NCBI GenBank assembly: GCA_051985675.1
Contig: JBPYFJ010000068.1
Location: 14,460-78,459 of the forward strand
Direction of reading: 5' to 3'
Source of the DNA: JAFAXD01 sp051985675
Lineage (GTDB): Bacteria > Pseudomonadota > Alphaproteobacteria > Rhizobiales > Xanthobacteraceae
DNA: 64,000 nt
The notes under the pieces were generated by a model. It worked only from the letters and a program-made list of their open reading frames with translations, was not told where the DNA came from and did not search any database. A program made the translations under genes and the position numbers. Below, in pieces: positions 34,019-43,223 of this stretch. Position 1 is the stretch's first letter; every line of letters starts with the position of its first letter.

Positions 34019-34468
34019 TTAGGCCGTAGCCGCAGCATGGATAGCGGCGCGAACCTGCTGATAGGTGCCGCAGCGGCAGATGTTGGTCATCGCCGCGTCG
34101 ATGTCCGCGTCGCTTGGCTTCGGCTTTTCCTTGAGCAGTGCCGCCGCCGCCATGATCATACCGCTCTGGCAGTAGCCGCATTGCGGGACGTCGTTGTCGG
34201 CCCACGCTTTCTGCACTGGATGCGGCACGCCATTCTGGGCGAGCCCTTCAATCGTCGTAATCTGGTTGCCGGTGACTGCGCTCACCGGAACTGAACAGGA
34301 GCGCGTCGCCACGCCATCAATATGAACCGTGCAGGCACCGCATTGTGCGATGCCGCATCCGTACTTGGTTCCGGTCAGGCCGACCCATTCGCGAATCGCC
34401 CAGAGCAGGGGAGTGTCAGGATCGACGTCCACCTCCTGAGCTTTGCCGTTGATGTTGAGGCTGACCAT
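34019..34468 (-). CDS. 2Fe-2S subunit of molybdenum hydroxylase (IorA-like)
   Basis: A 149-residue electron-transfer subunit. The plant-type cluster motif CGIAQCGACTVHIDG plus a downstream Cys (TRSC) binds one 2Fe-2S; the second is bound by CGYCQSGMIM and CRCGTY. It starts MVSLNINGKAQEVDVD with no signal, so it is probably carried by the Tat-targeted large subunit. It is the first gene of a two-gene operon with the large subunit. Confidence 0.95.
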   Translation of the reverse strand: MVSLNINGKAQEVDVDPDTPLLWAIREWVGLTGTKYGCGIAQCGACTVHIDGVATRSCSVPVSAVTGNQITTIEGLAQNGVPHPVQKAWADNDVPQCGYCQSGMIMAAAALLKEKPKPSDADIDAAMTNICRCGTYQQVRAAIHAAATA

Positions 34469-34945
34469 TCTCCACCTCCACTGGTGAGATTGTTTGGTTG
34501 ATCATAAGCAGCTTCGGACCAATCCAAAAAGGCGAGACGGCGATGGCTGATGCCGCTTCACGGGAACGTGAGACCCGGGGCAGAAAAAATTCGGACTCCC
34601 ACCAACGCATAAACAATCACAGAGCCGGTCGTGTTCCGACCTCGGTGAATTGAATTATGAGCAGGTGAGGGTCGCGTCGGCCGTGCGCCGGGGCGAGCGA
34701 AGGTCAAATGTCTGACCTTTGATCAATGCAGGTATACCGGCGGCGCATCGCGGCGGAGACTGACGCGTCGACGAAGCCGTCGTCGCTGCGTCGATAGCTT
34801 TCCGCTATAGATCATCAACACTCGTAATCGCGACAGCCGTTCCGCGGTGTGCCACGGTCGGGGACGCGGGCGGCTTGTGCTCGCCACCCGCGTCTTTATG
34901 GTCCGTTCACGCAGAACGTGACAACGCCGCGGAGGGGAGGCGCTC
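34469..34945. other. Intergenic region between divergent operons
   Basis: No credible gene in 477 bases; short open frames here are Arg/Pro-rich shadows. It contains the inverted repeat at 34700-34719, an adjacent TTGATCAA palindrome at 34719-34726 and a small ATAGC/GCTAT hairpin at 34794-34808. It must hold the promoters of the leftward molybdenum hydroxylase operon and the rightward hydrolase-P450 pair. Confidence 0.6.
34700..34719. promoter_or_regulatory. Candidate operator, inverted repeat AAGGTCA-N6-TGACCTT
   Basis: A perfect 7-bp inverted repeat with a 6-base spacer in a divergent intergenic region, followed directly by TTGATCAA. The size fits a dimeric one-component regulator. No regulator gene is adjacent, so the assignment rests on symmetry and location only. 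Confidence 0.35.
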
Positions 34946-35653
34946 ATGGCAACCTTTGTCCTGGTACACGGGGCTTGGCGCGGCGCCTGGTGCTGGCGAC
35001 GGGTGACTCGGCTTCTGACGGCGCGTGGTCACGAGGTGTTCGCGCCAACCTTGACCGGCGTCGGCGAACGCACCCATCTCCTGACACCGTCGGTTGATCT
35101 GCGAACCCACATCACCGACGTCGCCAACCTCATGAAATGGGAACGACTCGGCGACGTGGTCCTGGTCGGCCATTCCTACGGCGGCATGGTTGCGACCGGC
35201 GTGGCGGAGGAGATGCAAAGCGCCATCGGCTCGGTCGTGTTCCTCGATGCGTTCTACCCCGACGACGGCCAGAGCCTCACCGACCAGGCTGTCAAGGTCA
35301 GTCGCGACGCCATCGAAGCTGCGGCCAGGAACGGCGAGACTGTGGTGGCCCCGCGTTCGGCAGCGGCATTCCGGGTCAACGAAAGGGATTGCGCTTGGGT
35401 CGACGCACTGTGTGTGGCGCAGCCGATCCTAACCCTTACCCAGAAACTCCCACACACCGGCGCGCGTGAACGGATCGCCCGGAGGGCGTATATTCGGGCC
35501 GCCGGTTATCCCAATGAAGGCTTCGATGCGGCGCGCGCCAAGGCTCGGGCCAACAACTGGCAGATCTACGATCTGCCTTGCGGGCACGACGTGATGGTCG
35601 ACATGCCGGAAGCATTAGCGAAGATCCTGGAAGAGGTTGCGCCGGCAGGCTGA
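34946..35653 (+). CDS. Alpha/beta hydrolase, esterase / hydroxynitrile lyase-like
   Basis: A 235-residue alpha/beta hydrolase starting MATFVLVHGAWRGAWCW, with the oxyanion HGAW, nucleophile S77 in GHSYGG and His H214 in LPCGHDVMVDMPEAL. This resembles the plant salicylate/MeJA esterase and hydroxynitrile lyase family, widely present in soil bacteria with unknown substrates. A strong RBS GGAGGGGAGG precedes the ATG. The P450 gene begins 10 bases after the stop, so the pair is probably one transcript: oxygenation plus ester cleavage. Confidence 0.9.
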   Translation: MATFVLVHGAWRGAWCWRRVTRLLTARGHEVFAPTLTGVGERTHLLTPSVDLRTHITDVANLMKWERLGDVVLVGHSYGGMVATGVAEEMQSAIGSVVFLDAFYPDDGQSLTDQAVKVSRDAIEAAARNGETVVAPRSAAAFRVNERDCAWVDALCVAQPILTLTQKLPHTGARERIARRAYIRAAGYPNEGFDAARAKARANNWQIYDLPCGHDVMVDMPEALAKILEEVAPAG

Positions 35654-35663
35654 GAGAAACTGC

Positions 35664-36923
35664 ATGGTTCGCGCTCCGATGGCGGAAGTTTTTCCCGCGG
35701 CCGACATCGTCCGTGATTTCGATCTTAACCGTCTCGACCCGGCATTCCTGAATGATCCCTATCCGACCTATCGGGCCTTGCGCGAACATGCCCCCGTTCA
35801 TCGCCTGCCGGACGGGTCATTCTTCCTGACTCGATATGACGACCTCGCAGAGGTCTATCGCGACACTGCGACGTGGAGTTCGGACAAGAAGCTCGATTTC
35901 AAACCCAAGTTCGGGGACAGTCCGCTCTACGAGCATCACACCACAAGCCTGGTTTTCAACGATCCGCCAATTCATACGCGGGTTCGCAAGCTGCTGGCGC
36001 CCGTTTTCACGCCGCGCGCCCTCAAGGCGCTGGAGCCGCGCATCGAAGCTCTGGTTGATCGCTTGCTGGACGCCGCCGCGCAACGCGGCGTCATCGATGT
36101 CATCGACGACCTTGCGGCCGCGATCCCGGTGCAGTTGATCGGAGACCTGCTGGGCGTGCCGCAGGACGAACGCGGACCGTTGCGCAAATGGTCATTGGCA
36201 ATCCTGGGCGCGCTCGAGCCAATGCTGACGCCGGCGCAGTTTGACCAGGGCGTGGCCGCCGTTGACGAATTCAAGCACTACCTGCGCGGGCTCATCGCCC
36301 GCAGGACGAAAGACCCGGCGCGCGATGGCAGAGAAATCCTTTCAACCCTGATCGACGCGAGCGATCTCGAGGTCGCGAGCCGCGACACCGACCGGCTGTC
36401 GGAACTAGAGCTCATCCACAATTGCATCTTTCTGCTCAATGCCGGTCACGAGACAACGACCAATCTTATCGGCAACTCGGTTGATCTTTTGCTGAGATAC
36501 CCGGAGGCGAGACACGATCTCGCGCAACATCCGGAGCTGATCGACACAGCGGTCGAAGAGTTTCTGCGCATGGAAAGCTCCAATCAGCTGGGGAATCGTC
36601 GCGCAGTCAGGACTGCGGAGCTCGACGGTATCGCAGTTGCGGCCGGCAGCTACGTGCATTTGTGCATCGGCGGCGCCAACCGTGACCCTGCGCAATTTCC
36701 CGATCCGGATCGGCTCGATATTCGTCGCACTCCGAACCGCCACTTGGCGTTCGGCCTCGGTATTCATGCATGCGCCGGGATGTCGTTGGGGCGCATGGAA
36801 GCGCGGGTTGCAATCGGAAAACTCGTCGCGCGGTTCGCAACGATCGAACGTGCCGGCCCGTTCGTCCGCGGCGGGCGCGCGCGATTTCGCGGCTTTTTAC
36901 ATTTCCCGGTCGCCGTGCGTTAG
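35664..36923 (+). CDS. Cytochrome P450
   Basis: A 419-residue soluble bacterial P450 (from ATG 35664). The I-helix oxygen-binding motif is AGHETT at 260-265, ExxR is E299-R302 (VEEFLRM), and the heme loop is FGLGIHACAG with C370. No ferredoxin or reductase gene is adjacent, so redox partners must come from elsewhere; the nearby 2Fe-2S subunits belong to molybdenum hydroxylases. The substrate is unknown; the CYP family would need comparison. Confidence 0.95.
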   Translation: MVRAPMAEVFPAADIVRDFDLNRLDPAFLNDPYPTYRALREHAPVHRLPDGSFFLTRYDDLAEVYRDTATWSSDKKLDFKPKFGDSPLYEHHTTSLVFNDPPIHTRVRKLLAPVFTPRALKALEPRIEALVDRLLDAAAQRGVIDVIDDLAAAIPVQLIGDLLGVPQDERGPLRKWSLAILGALEPMLTPAQFDQGVAAVDEFKHYLRGLIARRTKDPARDGREILSTLIDASDLEVASRDTDRLSELELIHNCIFLLNAGHETTTNLIGNSVDLLLRYPEARHDLAQHPELIDTAVEEFLRMESSNQLGNRRAVRTAELDGIAVAAGSYVHLCIGGANRDPAQFPDPDRLDIRRTPNRHLAFGLGIHACAGMSLGRMEARVAIGKLVARFATIERAGPFVRGGRARFRGFLHFPVAVR

Positions 36924-36991
36924 CGCGGCGTGGTAGGAATCCACCGATGCTAAGCGCCGCGATTTAGATGGCGCTAACGAGGGCAGGGAAC

Positions 36992-38179
36992 ATGAAGCTC
37001 GCACGCGTGGTGACGGCACTGGCGGTCCTGGGCGGGACCCAGGCATTTGCCGGGGAAAAGTCGATTCGCATTGGCGTTCTCGGCGATCAAAGCGGGGTCT
37101 ACGCGGATCTCGGCGGCCCCGGCTCGGTGCTGGCCGCCCAGATGGCGGCGGACGACTATGGTGGGAAGGTGCTCGGCAAGCCGATCGAGATCGTATCCGC
37201 CGATTTGCTCAACAAGCCCGATGTGGCGGCCGCAATCGCCGGCCGCTGGTACGACGTCGAAGGCGTCGACGCGATCACCGACGTGCCGCTCACCTCCGTT
37301 GCACTCGCGGTCCAGAATATCTCGCGCGAGAAGAAGAAGGTTCTACTGATCACGGCTGCGGCGTCCGCCGATCTGACCGGGAAGGCGTGCTCCCCCTACA
37401 CGGTGCATTGGATGGACGACACCAACGCACTGTCGGTTGGCACGGCACGGGCCGTAGTGGCGGCGGGCGGCAAGCGATGGTTCTTCCTCACGCCGGACTA
37501 TGCGTTCGGGACAGCCATGGAGCGCGCAGCAACTGCGGCGATCACGGCGGCCGGTGGAACAGTCGTTGGCAGTGCGAAATTCCCGCTGGGCACGCCCGAC
37601 TACTCCTCGTTTCTTCTGACCGCGAATGCCGCGCCCGCGAACATTTTCGCCTTGTCGACGGTCGGCGGCGAGACGGTGACCGCGGTCAAGCAGGCGGCCG
37701 AATTCGGTCTCACCCAGAACGACCGGAAAATGGTGGTGTTCCTGATGTTTCTGCAGGAGGTGCACGCCATCGGGCTCAAAGCCGCGCAAGGACTCTACAT
37801 CACCGACGGATTCTACTGGGACGAGAACGACCAGACGCGCGCCTGGTCGAAGCGCTTCTTTGCGCGCATGAACAAAATGCCGAGCAAGTCGCAGGCGAAC
37901 ACCTACGCGGCCGTGACCAACTATCTCAAGGCGCTGGACGCCGCGAAGTCGGACGATGCTGCGACGGTCATGCGGCAAATGAAATCGAGCAAGGCGGATT
38001 ATTTCGGCAAACCGGTTTCGATCCGCCAGAACGGGCGTGTCGCCTACGATCTCACGGTCTACGAGGTCAAGACGCCGGCGGAATCGAAATATCCGTGGGA
38101 CTACTACAAACCTGTGCGCAAGGTTTCGGCGGACGAGGCTTTCGGTCCCGACGGCGCGGGCGAATGCCCGCTGAAGTGA
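36992..38179 (+). CDS. Branched-chain amino acid-type ABC transporter substrate-binding protein
   Basis: A 395-residue periplasmic binding protein (Leu/Ile/Val-BP family). It has a Sec signal MKLARVVTALAVLGGTQAFA-GE and the family opening IRIGVLGDQSGVYADLGGPGSV. I choose ATG 36992 after GAGGGCAGGGAAC; an in-frame ATG at 36968 adds 8 residues. No permease or ATPase genes are adjacent, so it is an orphan binding protein, as is common in Bradyrhizobium relatives, where many of these bind aromatic acids. The ligand is unknown. Confidence 0.9.
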   Translation: MKLARVVTALAVLGGTQAFAGEKSIRIGVLGDQSGVYADLGGPGSVLAAQMAADDYGGKVLGKPIEIVSADLLNKPDVAAAIAGRWYDVEGVDAITDVPLTSVALAVQNISREKKKVLLITAAASADLTGKACSPYTVHWMDDTNALSVGTARAVVAAGGKRWFFLTPDYAFGTAMERAATAAITAAGGTVVGSAKFPLGTPDYSSFLLTANAAPANIFALSTVGGETVTAVKQAAEFGLTQNDRKMVVFLMFLQEVHAIGLKAAQGLYITDGFYWDENDQTRAWSKRFFARMNKMPSKSQANTYAAVTNYLKALDAAKSDDAATVMRQMKSSKADYFGKPVSIRQNGRVAYDLTVYEVKTPAESKYPWDYYKPVRKVSADEAFGPDGAGECPLK

Positions 38180-38191
38180 GGCCGCCAAATC

Positions 38192-39256
38192 TTATGATTG
38201 CACCGCCACCGCGGCGAGCGCCTCATTCGAGAGCGGGAGGTCAACCGGCTCGTTGCGTTCCGCCGAGAGATCGGCCGCCGTGTAGACCTCCATCACTACC
38301 CGCGCTGACTGCGGGCTCACCATGACGGGCCGGTCGAGCATGATCGATTCCAAAAAGTGAATCGTCTCCGGCCCCATCGCCCCGGAGTAGACATGGTCCA
38401 CCTGCTCGCCCGGCATGGTCGACATCGGAAATACGGTGCCTTTGTCCGTGGTATTGAGCCACACATCGCGATGGGTGTCGTCGAGAATGAGCGCCCCCTC
38501 GGTGCCGGTGATCTCGACCCAGGTCGACGAGAAATTCGGGTATCCCGGAGGCAGGTTCCAGCCGGCGCCGATCACCACCAGGGCGCCGCTGTCCATGGTC
38601 ACAGTGGTCCACATACTGTCGTAGGAGCCATTGACCGGCTGCATGACCCCATAGGCACCCTGCGAGTAGACGCGCACCGGTTTCGCGGGCTCCAGCAGCC
38701 AGAACACGAAGTCCAGGTCGTGGGTCGCCTCCATGGCGGCGGGCGAGAGCTTCACGCGACTTGCGATCTTCTTGCCGAGGCTGCGCGAGAGGTGCCGACT
38801 CACCACGGCGGTCACCAGCCGTCCGAGCGTGCCGTCGACGATCTTTTTCTTCGCGTACGCGTACTTGGTGTTGAAACGCTGCGAATAGCCAATGGTGAAT
38901 TTCAGACGGTTGCGCTTGGCGATCGCAATCAGCTCGTCGGCTTCGAACAGCTCGAGCGCGATCGGCTTTTCCAGAAAAACGTGCTTGCCGGCGCGCAGGC
39001 AGTCGCGCGCGATCGGGAAGTGCGTCGTTTCCGGCGTCGTCGAGATGTAGACGGCGGCGATCGCCGGATTCTTGATGATGTCCTGATAGTCGAGCGTGGC
39101 TGTCGCAGCGTTTGTCAGTGACTGGATTTCCTTGAGGCGGTCAGGCCGGATTTCACAAACATGCAGCTTCTTCACCAGCGCCGAGCGCGACAAGGTTTCG
39201 GAGCGAATGCCCCCACACCAGCCGGTGCCGATGACTGCAACTTCGAGTGCTTCCAA
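38192..39256 (-). CDS. Gfo/Idh/MocA family oxidoreductase
   Basis: A 354-residue NAD(P)-dependent dehydrogenase. N-terminal Rossmann motif VIGTGWCGGIRSETL, then AAVYISTTPETTHFPIA and HVFLEKPIAL with the conserved EKP lysine, and a C-terminal alpha/beta substrate domain with AMEATHDLDFVFWLL, where a conserved His-Asp pair lies. Substrates in the family include inositols, sugars and related polyols; no choice can be made here. It converges with the binding-protein gene (stops 12 bases apart). Confidence 0.9.
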   Translation of the reverse strand: MEALEVAVIGTGWCGGIRSETLSRSALVKKLHVCEIRPDRLKEIQSLTNAATATLDYQDIIKNPAIAAVYISTTPETTHFPIARDCLRAGKHVFLEKPIALELFEADELIAIAKRNRLKFTIGYSQRFNTKYAYAKKKIVDGTLGRLVTAVVSRHLSRSLGKKIASRVKLSPAAMEATHDLDFVFWLLEPAKPVRVYSQGAYGVMQPVNGSYDSMWTTVTMDSGALVVIGAGWNLPPGYPNFSSTWVEITGTEGALILDDTHRDVWLNTTDKGTVFPMSTMPGEQVDHVYSGAMGPETIHFLESIMLDRPVMVSPQSARVVMEVYTAADLSAERNEPVDLPLSNEALAAVAVQS

Positions 39257-39276
39257 CTTGCGCCTCCCTGACCGTC

Positions 39277-39366
39277 GTCATGCCCGCCTTGTGCCGGGCA
39301 TCCACGCCTTTGGCGGCGCGGCACCACAGTAAAGACGTGGATGGCCGGGACAAGCCCGGCCATGAC
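39277..39366. repeat. Palindromic intergenic repeat (REP/RIME-like)
   Basis: Two long arms in inverted orientation: GTCATGCCCGCCTTGTGCCGG at 39277 onward, and CGTGGATGGCCGGGACAAGC at 39336 onward ending GGCCATGAC. Each arm is itself a hairpin (GCCGGG-ACAAG-CCCGGC). It matches the abundant repeat of Hyphomicrobiales that, when translated, reads GLVPAIH in false proteins. It lies between two genes on the minus strand. Confidence 0.85.
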
Positions 39367-39371
39367 CTTCA

Positions 39372-40124
39372 CTATGCGGCGCGGACAACGCCAAACACGT
39401 CGGCTGCGAATTTTGGATAGACCTCGGCCAACTCCGGCGCAACAACCTCGCGCATCAATCGCAGGGATTGGGGATCCGGGGCCCGGGTCACCGGCACATG
39501 GTCGGGTAGGTCGAATTCAAAGCCGGTGTGCTCGATCACCTCCGCGACGGCATGACCCGGATGCACGCTCGCCAGATGGAAGCGTTGGCGGTTTCGGTCA
39601 AAGCCGAACAGGCAGCGATTGGTGATGAGGCAGAGCGGTCCGCCGGTGCGGTAGACGTTGGCCGGGCTCACGCCTGGCGCGCTGATGAAATCAACCCTCG
39701 GCACCAGCGTGCGGCGCGAGTGCTCGGTGCGGAACAGGATGACCTTGGGAACGACGTAGTAGAGATAGCCTGAGCCGAACGACCCGGGGAAGCGCGCAGT
39801 CGGGTGATCGTAGTCGCCGATGCTGACCAGGTTGATGTTGCCCTCGCCATCGATTTGCCCGCCAGACAAAAAAAATACGTCGATACGGCCCTGGCCGGCG
39901 CAATCGAACAGTTCGACCCCTCCATCGGTGAAGAACTGGCGGCGGCTGCCGAGAAGTGACACATAGGGCCGTCCGGCGCCGCGGACGCGCGCCAGCAACG
40001 CGGCGGTCGCCGGTACCGGCGAGGCATTGCCGACCGCCACGTGGCGCGCGTTGCCGATCAGGTCGGCGATGACGGCGACGAGGAGCTCTTCGTCGCGGAT
40101 ATCGTTAGGCAGCGCGGCGGCCAT
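39372..40124 (-). CDS. CoA-transferase beta subunit (IpdB / glutaconate CoA-transferase-like)
   Basis: A 250-residue family I CoA-transferase subunit. It begins MAAALPNDIRDEELLVAVIADLIG and contains VFFLSGGQIDGEGNINL, the GSGG-type loop reading PGSFGSGYLYYVV, and ITNRCLFGFDRN. It overlaps the alpha subunit gene by 20 bases. The pair resembles IpdAB, the ring-opening hydrolase/CoA-transferase of steroid C/D-ring breakdown, and glutaconate CoA-transferases. I cannot separate these without comparison. The start is ATG at 40124 rather than a longer in-frame start inside the alpha gene. Confidence 0.85.
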   Translation of the reverse strand: MAAALPNDIRDEELLVAVIADLIGNARHVAVGNASPVPATAALLARVRGAGRPYVSLLGSRRQFFTDGGVELFDCAGQGRIDVFFLSGGQIDGEGNINLVSIGDYDHPTARFPGSFGSGYLYYVVPKVILFRTEHSRRTLVPRVDFISAPGVSPANVYRTGGPLCLITNRCLFGFDRNRQRFHLASVHPGHAVAEVIEHTGFEFDLPDHVPVTRAPDPQSLRLMREVVAPELAEVYPKFAADVFGVVRAA

Positions 40125-40920
40125 GCACAAACATGTCGAGATATTTGTTGAAGCCTTCGGCAGTTGCCGCGAGCCGCGCGTATTCGGCGAGGTGCACTGC
40201 GTCGGCCGCATAGTGTTCCGGCAGGGGCAGCGGCCAGGCACCGCGCGGCGCGACCGCAACGGCCTCGACGTAGAAGCCCGGTAAGGTTCCGGCGGCAAGC
40301 GCCGCGTCCTCGAGCAGATTACGATCGGTCACCGTCTCGACGGTCACGATGGTTGTCGTCGCGGCGTGCGCGAGCGTTAACAGATCGCGCTGACGCCCGA
40401 TCCACACGTTGCCCTCAGCGTCGGCCATGCCGGCGTGGAACAGGGTCACGTCGGGTTTGATAGCCGGCAGCAAAACCACCGGGTCGTCGTTGCCGAACGG
40501 ATTGTCTATGACCCGCCAGTCGGGTCGATGCTTGAGCAGATCGGATCCGATCAGGCCGCGCAGCGGCATGAACGGAATGCCCTTCTCGGCCGCCTGCAGG
40601 GCGGCGTGGATCGCCGGACAGGTTGCGTCCTTCATGGCGATAGTGCCGGCCTTCACGGCCGCGGTGAAGCGCGGCGCCGGCCCGAGTTCGCCTAGACTCA
40701 CGGCCGACGTCTCGAGCACCGCGACTGAGCCTGTCCCAATCAGCAAATCCGCCTGCAGGGTCGAGGTCGGCACCGCTACGAGATGCAAATTATTGATGCC
40801 GCGCCGGATCAACGCGCGCGTCGCCTCCATGGCGACGCCGGACTGCTCGCGCGGTACCGCCAGCATGGTGCCGTCGGAGATCGCGTCGAGCGCGGCGTCG
40901 AGGGTACGAATCTGCGCCAT
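40105..40920 (-). CDS. CoA-transferase alpha subunit (IpdA / glutaconate CoA-transferase-like)
   Basis: A 271-residue alpha subunit of the two-chain CoA-transferase, with MLAVPREQSGVAMEATRALIRRGINNLHLV at the N-terminus and FMPLRGLIGSDLLKHRPDW in the centre. It is located 3 bases after the stop of the second molybdenum hydroxylase large subunit, so the order 2Fe-2S, Mo subunit, CoA-transferase alpha, beta is a single probable operon. This links oxidation of a substrate to CoA-ester metabolism; the compound is not known. Confidence 0.87.
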   Translation of the reverse strand: MAQIRTLDAALDAISDGTMLAVPREQSGVAMEATRALIRRGINNLHLVAVPTSTLQADLLIGTGSVAVLETSAVSLGELGPAPRFTAAVKAGTIAMKDATCPAIHAALQAAEKGIPFMPLRGLIGSDLLKHRPDWRVIDNPFGNDDPVVLLPAIKPDVTLFHAGMADAEGNVWIGRQRDLLTLAHAATTTIVTVETVTDRNLLEDAALAAGTLPGFYVEAVAVAPRGAWPLPLPEHYAADAVHLAEYARLAATAEGFNKYLDMFVHGRRAA

Positions 40921-40923
40921 GCT

Positions 40924-43212
40924 CTACGACAGCGCTGCCTTGACCCGATCGGGCGAGAATGGAACGCGCCGGATGCGCACGCCAGTCGCATCGAAGATTG
41001 CGTTGGCGATTGCCGCCGCCACTGGCCGGATGGACGGCTCGCCGGCGCCGGTGGGCGCAAGCTCGGGCCGATTGATCAGCACCACATCGATTGTTTCCGG
41101 AGTCTCGGTGATATCGAGGATCGGATAGGTCAGCCAGTCGACGCTGGTGACGTTCTTGCGATCAAACCGGACCTCTTCCCACAGCGTGCGGCTGATGCCC
41201 TGAACAATGTTGCCCTCGATGGTCTTGGTGAGACCGTCAGGATTGATGATCTGTCCGCAGTCATGGGCAACCGTGAATTTGCGCGCAAAAATTCGTCCGG
41301 TAGACCGGTCAACGTCGACCTCCGCAACGACTGCCACGATTGTGCCGTTGCGCTGCGCATAAGCGATGCCGCGGCCGCTGACCGTATTGCCGGTTTGGTC
41401 ACGACGTGGCGAGGAACGACTGACCCAGCCGGATTTCTCGGCCGCCGCCTTGATCACGGCGATGTCGCGGGCGTTCTTGACGTGACGCAGTCGAAACTCG
41501 ATCGGGTCGACATTGAGGGCCGCCGCAACCTCGTCGATGAACGATTCGCTCGCGAAATGAATCTGCGGCCCGACGGGATCGCGCAGATGAGCGCTGCGCA
41601 GCGGCGAGCCGCGGTCTAGGAGCGGGGCGATCGTCTCCCATGCCATGCGCTTTGCCTCGAATGCATACGACTCGGCCGGAACCCCGAACCCGTCGTTGAT
41701 CACCAACGGCACCCCGAGCAGTTGCCCGGCCAGCGTGTCCGCCGGCTTGCCGCCGTTAGTCTGCACGTCGATGCGCGAAAAGCCTTTGCTGACGAATTCA
41801 TAGGCCGTCACTTTGCCGCTGGCCTCGATGGCGGCGCGCGCGCGGTGGATTGAGGCCGGCCCCTTCGGATCCCAGCCGGTTCCCTGCTCGCGCATGTATT
41901 GCAGGCGCACGGGTTTGCCGATTGCGTTGGCGATGACGGCGGCATCGGCCGCACAGTCGTCGGCGTCGTTGCGCCCGTAGGATCCGGGACCGACCATCCA
42001 AATCGCCCGAACCTTGTCCATCGGCATCCCAAGTGTGCGGGCGACACCGTCGCGCACGAAGTGGGGCTTCTGTGATCCCGACCAGCACGTTGCTTGCCCG
42101 TCCTTGATCTCGACGATGGCGCAGGCCGGGCCCATGCAGGCGTGCGACTGGAACGGCCACTCGTATTCCGCCTCGACCACCCGGGTGGCGGACCGAAAGG
42201 CCTCGGCAATGTTGCCGATGGCTTTGCTGTCGGTTTCGCTGTGGCGCACCGGCGCGCTGCGAATGTGGTCAAACAGCGCTATCTGGTCGGGGAATGGCGG
42301 AGCCGTGTCGGACCAATCGACCTTGAGCTGTTGCATCGCCTTGACAGCGCCCCATTCGGTGTCGGCCACCACCGCAAGGAATCCCTTGTCGAGTACCACC
42401 CTGGCGCCGGGGATGTCCGTGATCGAGCTTTCGTCGACGGACACCGGCGTGCTTCCAGCCACAGGCGGGCGGATGACGCGCGCATGCACCATGCCAGGCA
42501 CTTTCTTGTCGGTGCAGTAGTCCTCCTGACAGAAGACTTTTGGAGCGATGTCCTGGCGTCGGATCGGTTGCCCGACGATCTTGTGTTCTGACGCGGGTTT
42601 CGGCTGCGCCTTGCCGGGCGCATAGAGCAGATTGCCGACCTGTTTGTTCCAGTCGAGCTGAACGTTGAAATAGCGCCCACCGATCAGCTCGGCGTAGCTC
42701 ACTCGACTTGCGGGATCGTTCTTGGCCGCGACAACGCCGTCGACGACGGTGAGTTCGTTTGCCGCGCGACCAAGCTTGTCCGCGGCCATTTCAAGCAGCA
42801 CCCGGCGGGCTTCCGCCGCTGCCATGCGCATTTGTTTGCCGCCGAGTTGCACTCCCGTTGATCCAGACGCGCCGCCCTGGTTCACGCTGGTGGCCGTATC
42901 GCCCATGATCACTTTGACCCGATCAAACGGCACGTCGAGCTCTTCCGCTACGATCTGGCCGATGGCGACAAAGAGTCCCTGGCCCATATCCATCTTGCCG
43001 AAATACGCCGCGACCGTGCCGTCGGCATTGACCGCGATGTAGGACGAAAGCTGGTCGGGGGTGAGAGGCGGACGCAGTCCCTGTGCCGATGCCTGCCCGA
43101 TTGCCAGCACGCTATCCAGAGTGATCGGTGTGCCGAGCGAAATGACGAGTGCGCCGCCGGTCTGGAGAAGCGCGCGGCGAGACAGGCTGCGAGGGTTTTC
43201 TAATCTGGTCAT
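40924..43212 (-). CDS. Tat-exported molybdenum hydroxylase large subunit (NicB/xanthine dehydrogenase family)
   Basis: A 762-residue molybdopterin enzyme. Tat leader LSRRALLQTGGALVIS, then the N-terminal repeat domain (GKMDMGQGLFVAIGQIVAEEL), MoCo segments GPGSYGRNDADDCA and RSAHLRDPVGPQIHFA, and catalytic Glu E725 in TGAGEPSIRP. It resembles nicotinate dehydrogenase large subunits and aldehyde or isoquinoline oxidoreductases. The start is ATG at 43212 after AGGAGG. The 2Fe-2S subunit lies 11 bases upstream. It is only distantly similar to the copy at 31842-34007, so this is not a recent duplication. Confidence 0.9.
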   Translation of the reverse strand: MTRLENPRSLSRRALLQTGGALVISLGTPITLDSVLAIGQASAQGLRPPLTPDQLSSYIAVNADGTVAAYFGKMDMGQGLFVAIGQIVAEELDVPFDRVKVIMGDTATSVNQGGASGSTGVQLGGKQMRMAAAEARRVLLEMAADKLGRAANELTVVDGVVAAKNDPASRVSYAELIGGRYFNVQLDWNKQVGNLLYAPGKAQPKPASEHKIVGQPIRRQDIAPKVFCQEDYCTDKKVPGMVHARVIRPPVAGSTPVSVDESSITDIPGARVVLDKGFLAVVADTEWGAVKAMQQLKVDWSDTAPPFPDQIALFDHIRSAPVRHSETDSKAIGNIAEAFRSATRVVEAEYEWPFQSHACMGPACAIVEIKDGQATCWSGSQKPHFVRDGVARTLGMPMDKVRAIWMVGPGSYGRNDADDCAADAAVIANAIGKPVRLQYMREQGTGWDPKGPASIHRARAAIEASGKVTAYEFVSKGFSRIDVQTNGGKPADTLAGQLLGVPLVINDGFGVPAESYAFEAKRMAWETIAPLLDRGSPLRSAHLRDPVGPQIHFASESFIDEVAAALNVDPIEFRLRHVKNARDIAVIKAAAEKSGWVSRSSPRRDQTGNTVSGRGIAYAQRNGTIVAVVAEVDVDRSTGRIFARKFTVAHDCGQIINPDGLTKTIEGNIVQGISRTLWEEVRFDRKNVTSVDWLTYPILDITETPETIDVVLINRPELAPTGAGEPSIRPVAAAIANAIFDATGVRIRRVPFSPDRVKAALS

Positions 43213-43223
43213 GGCGCAGCCTC

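Noticed and set aside
34723..34947. 74-codon minus-strand frame in the intergenic gap
   Set aside because: Arg/Pro-rich, no ribosome-binding site and no similarity to known small proteins.
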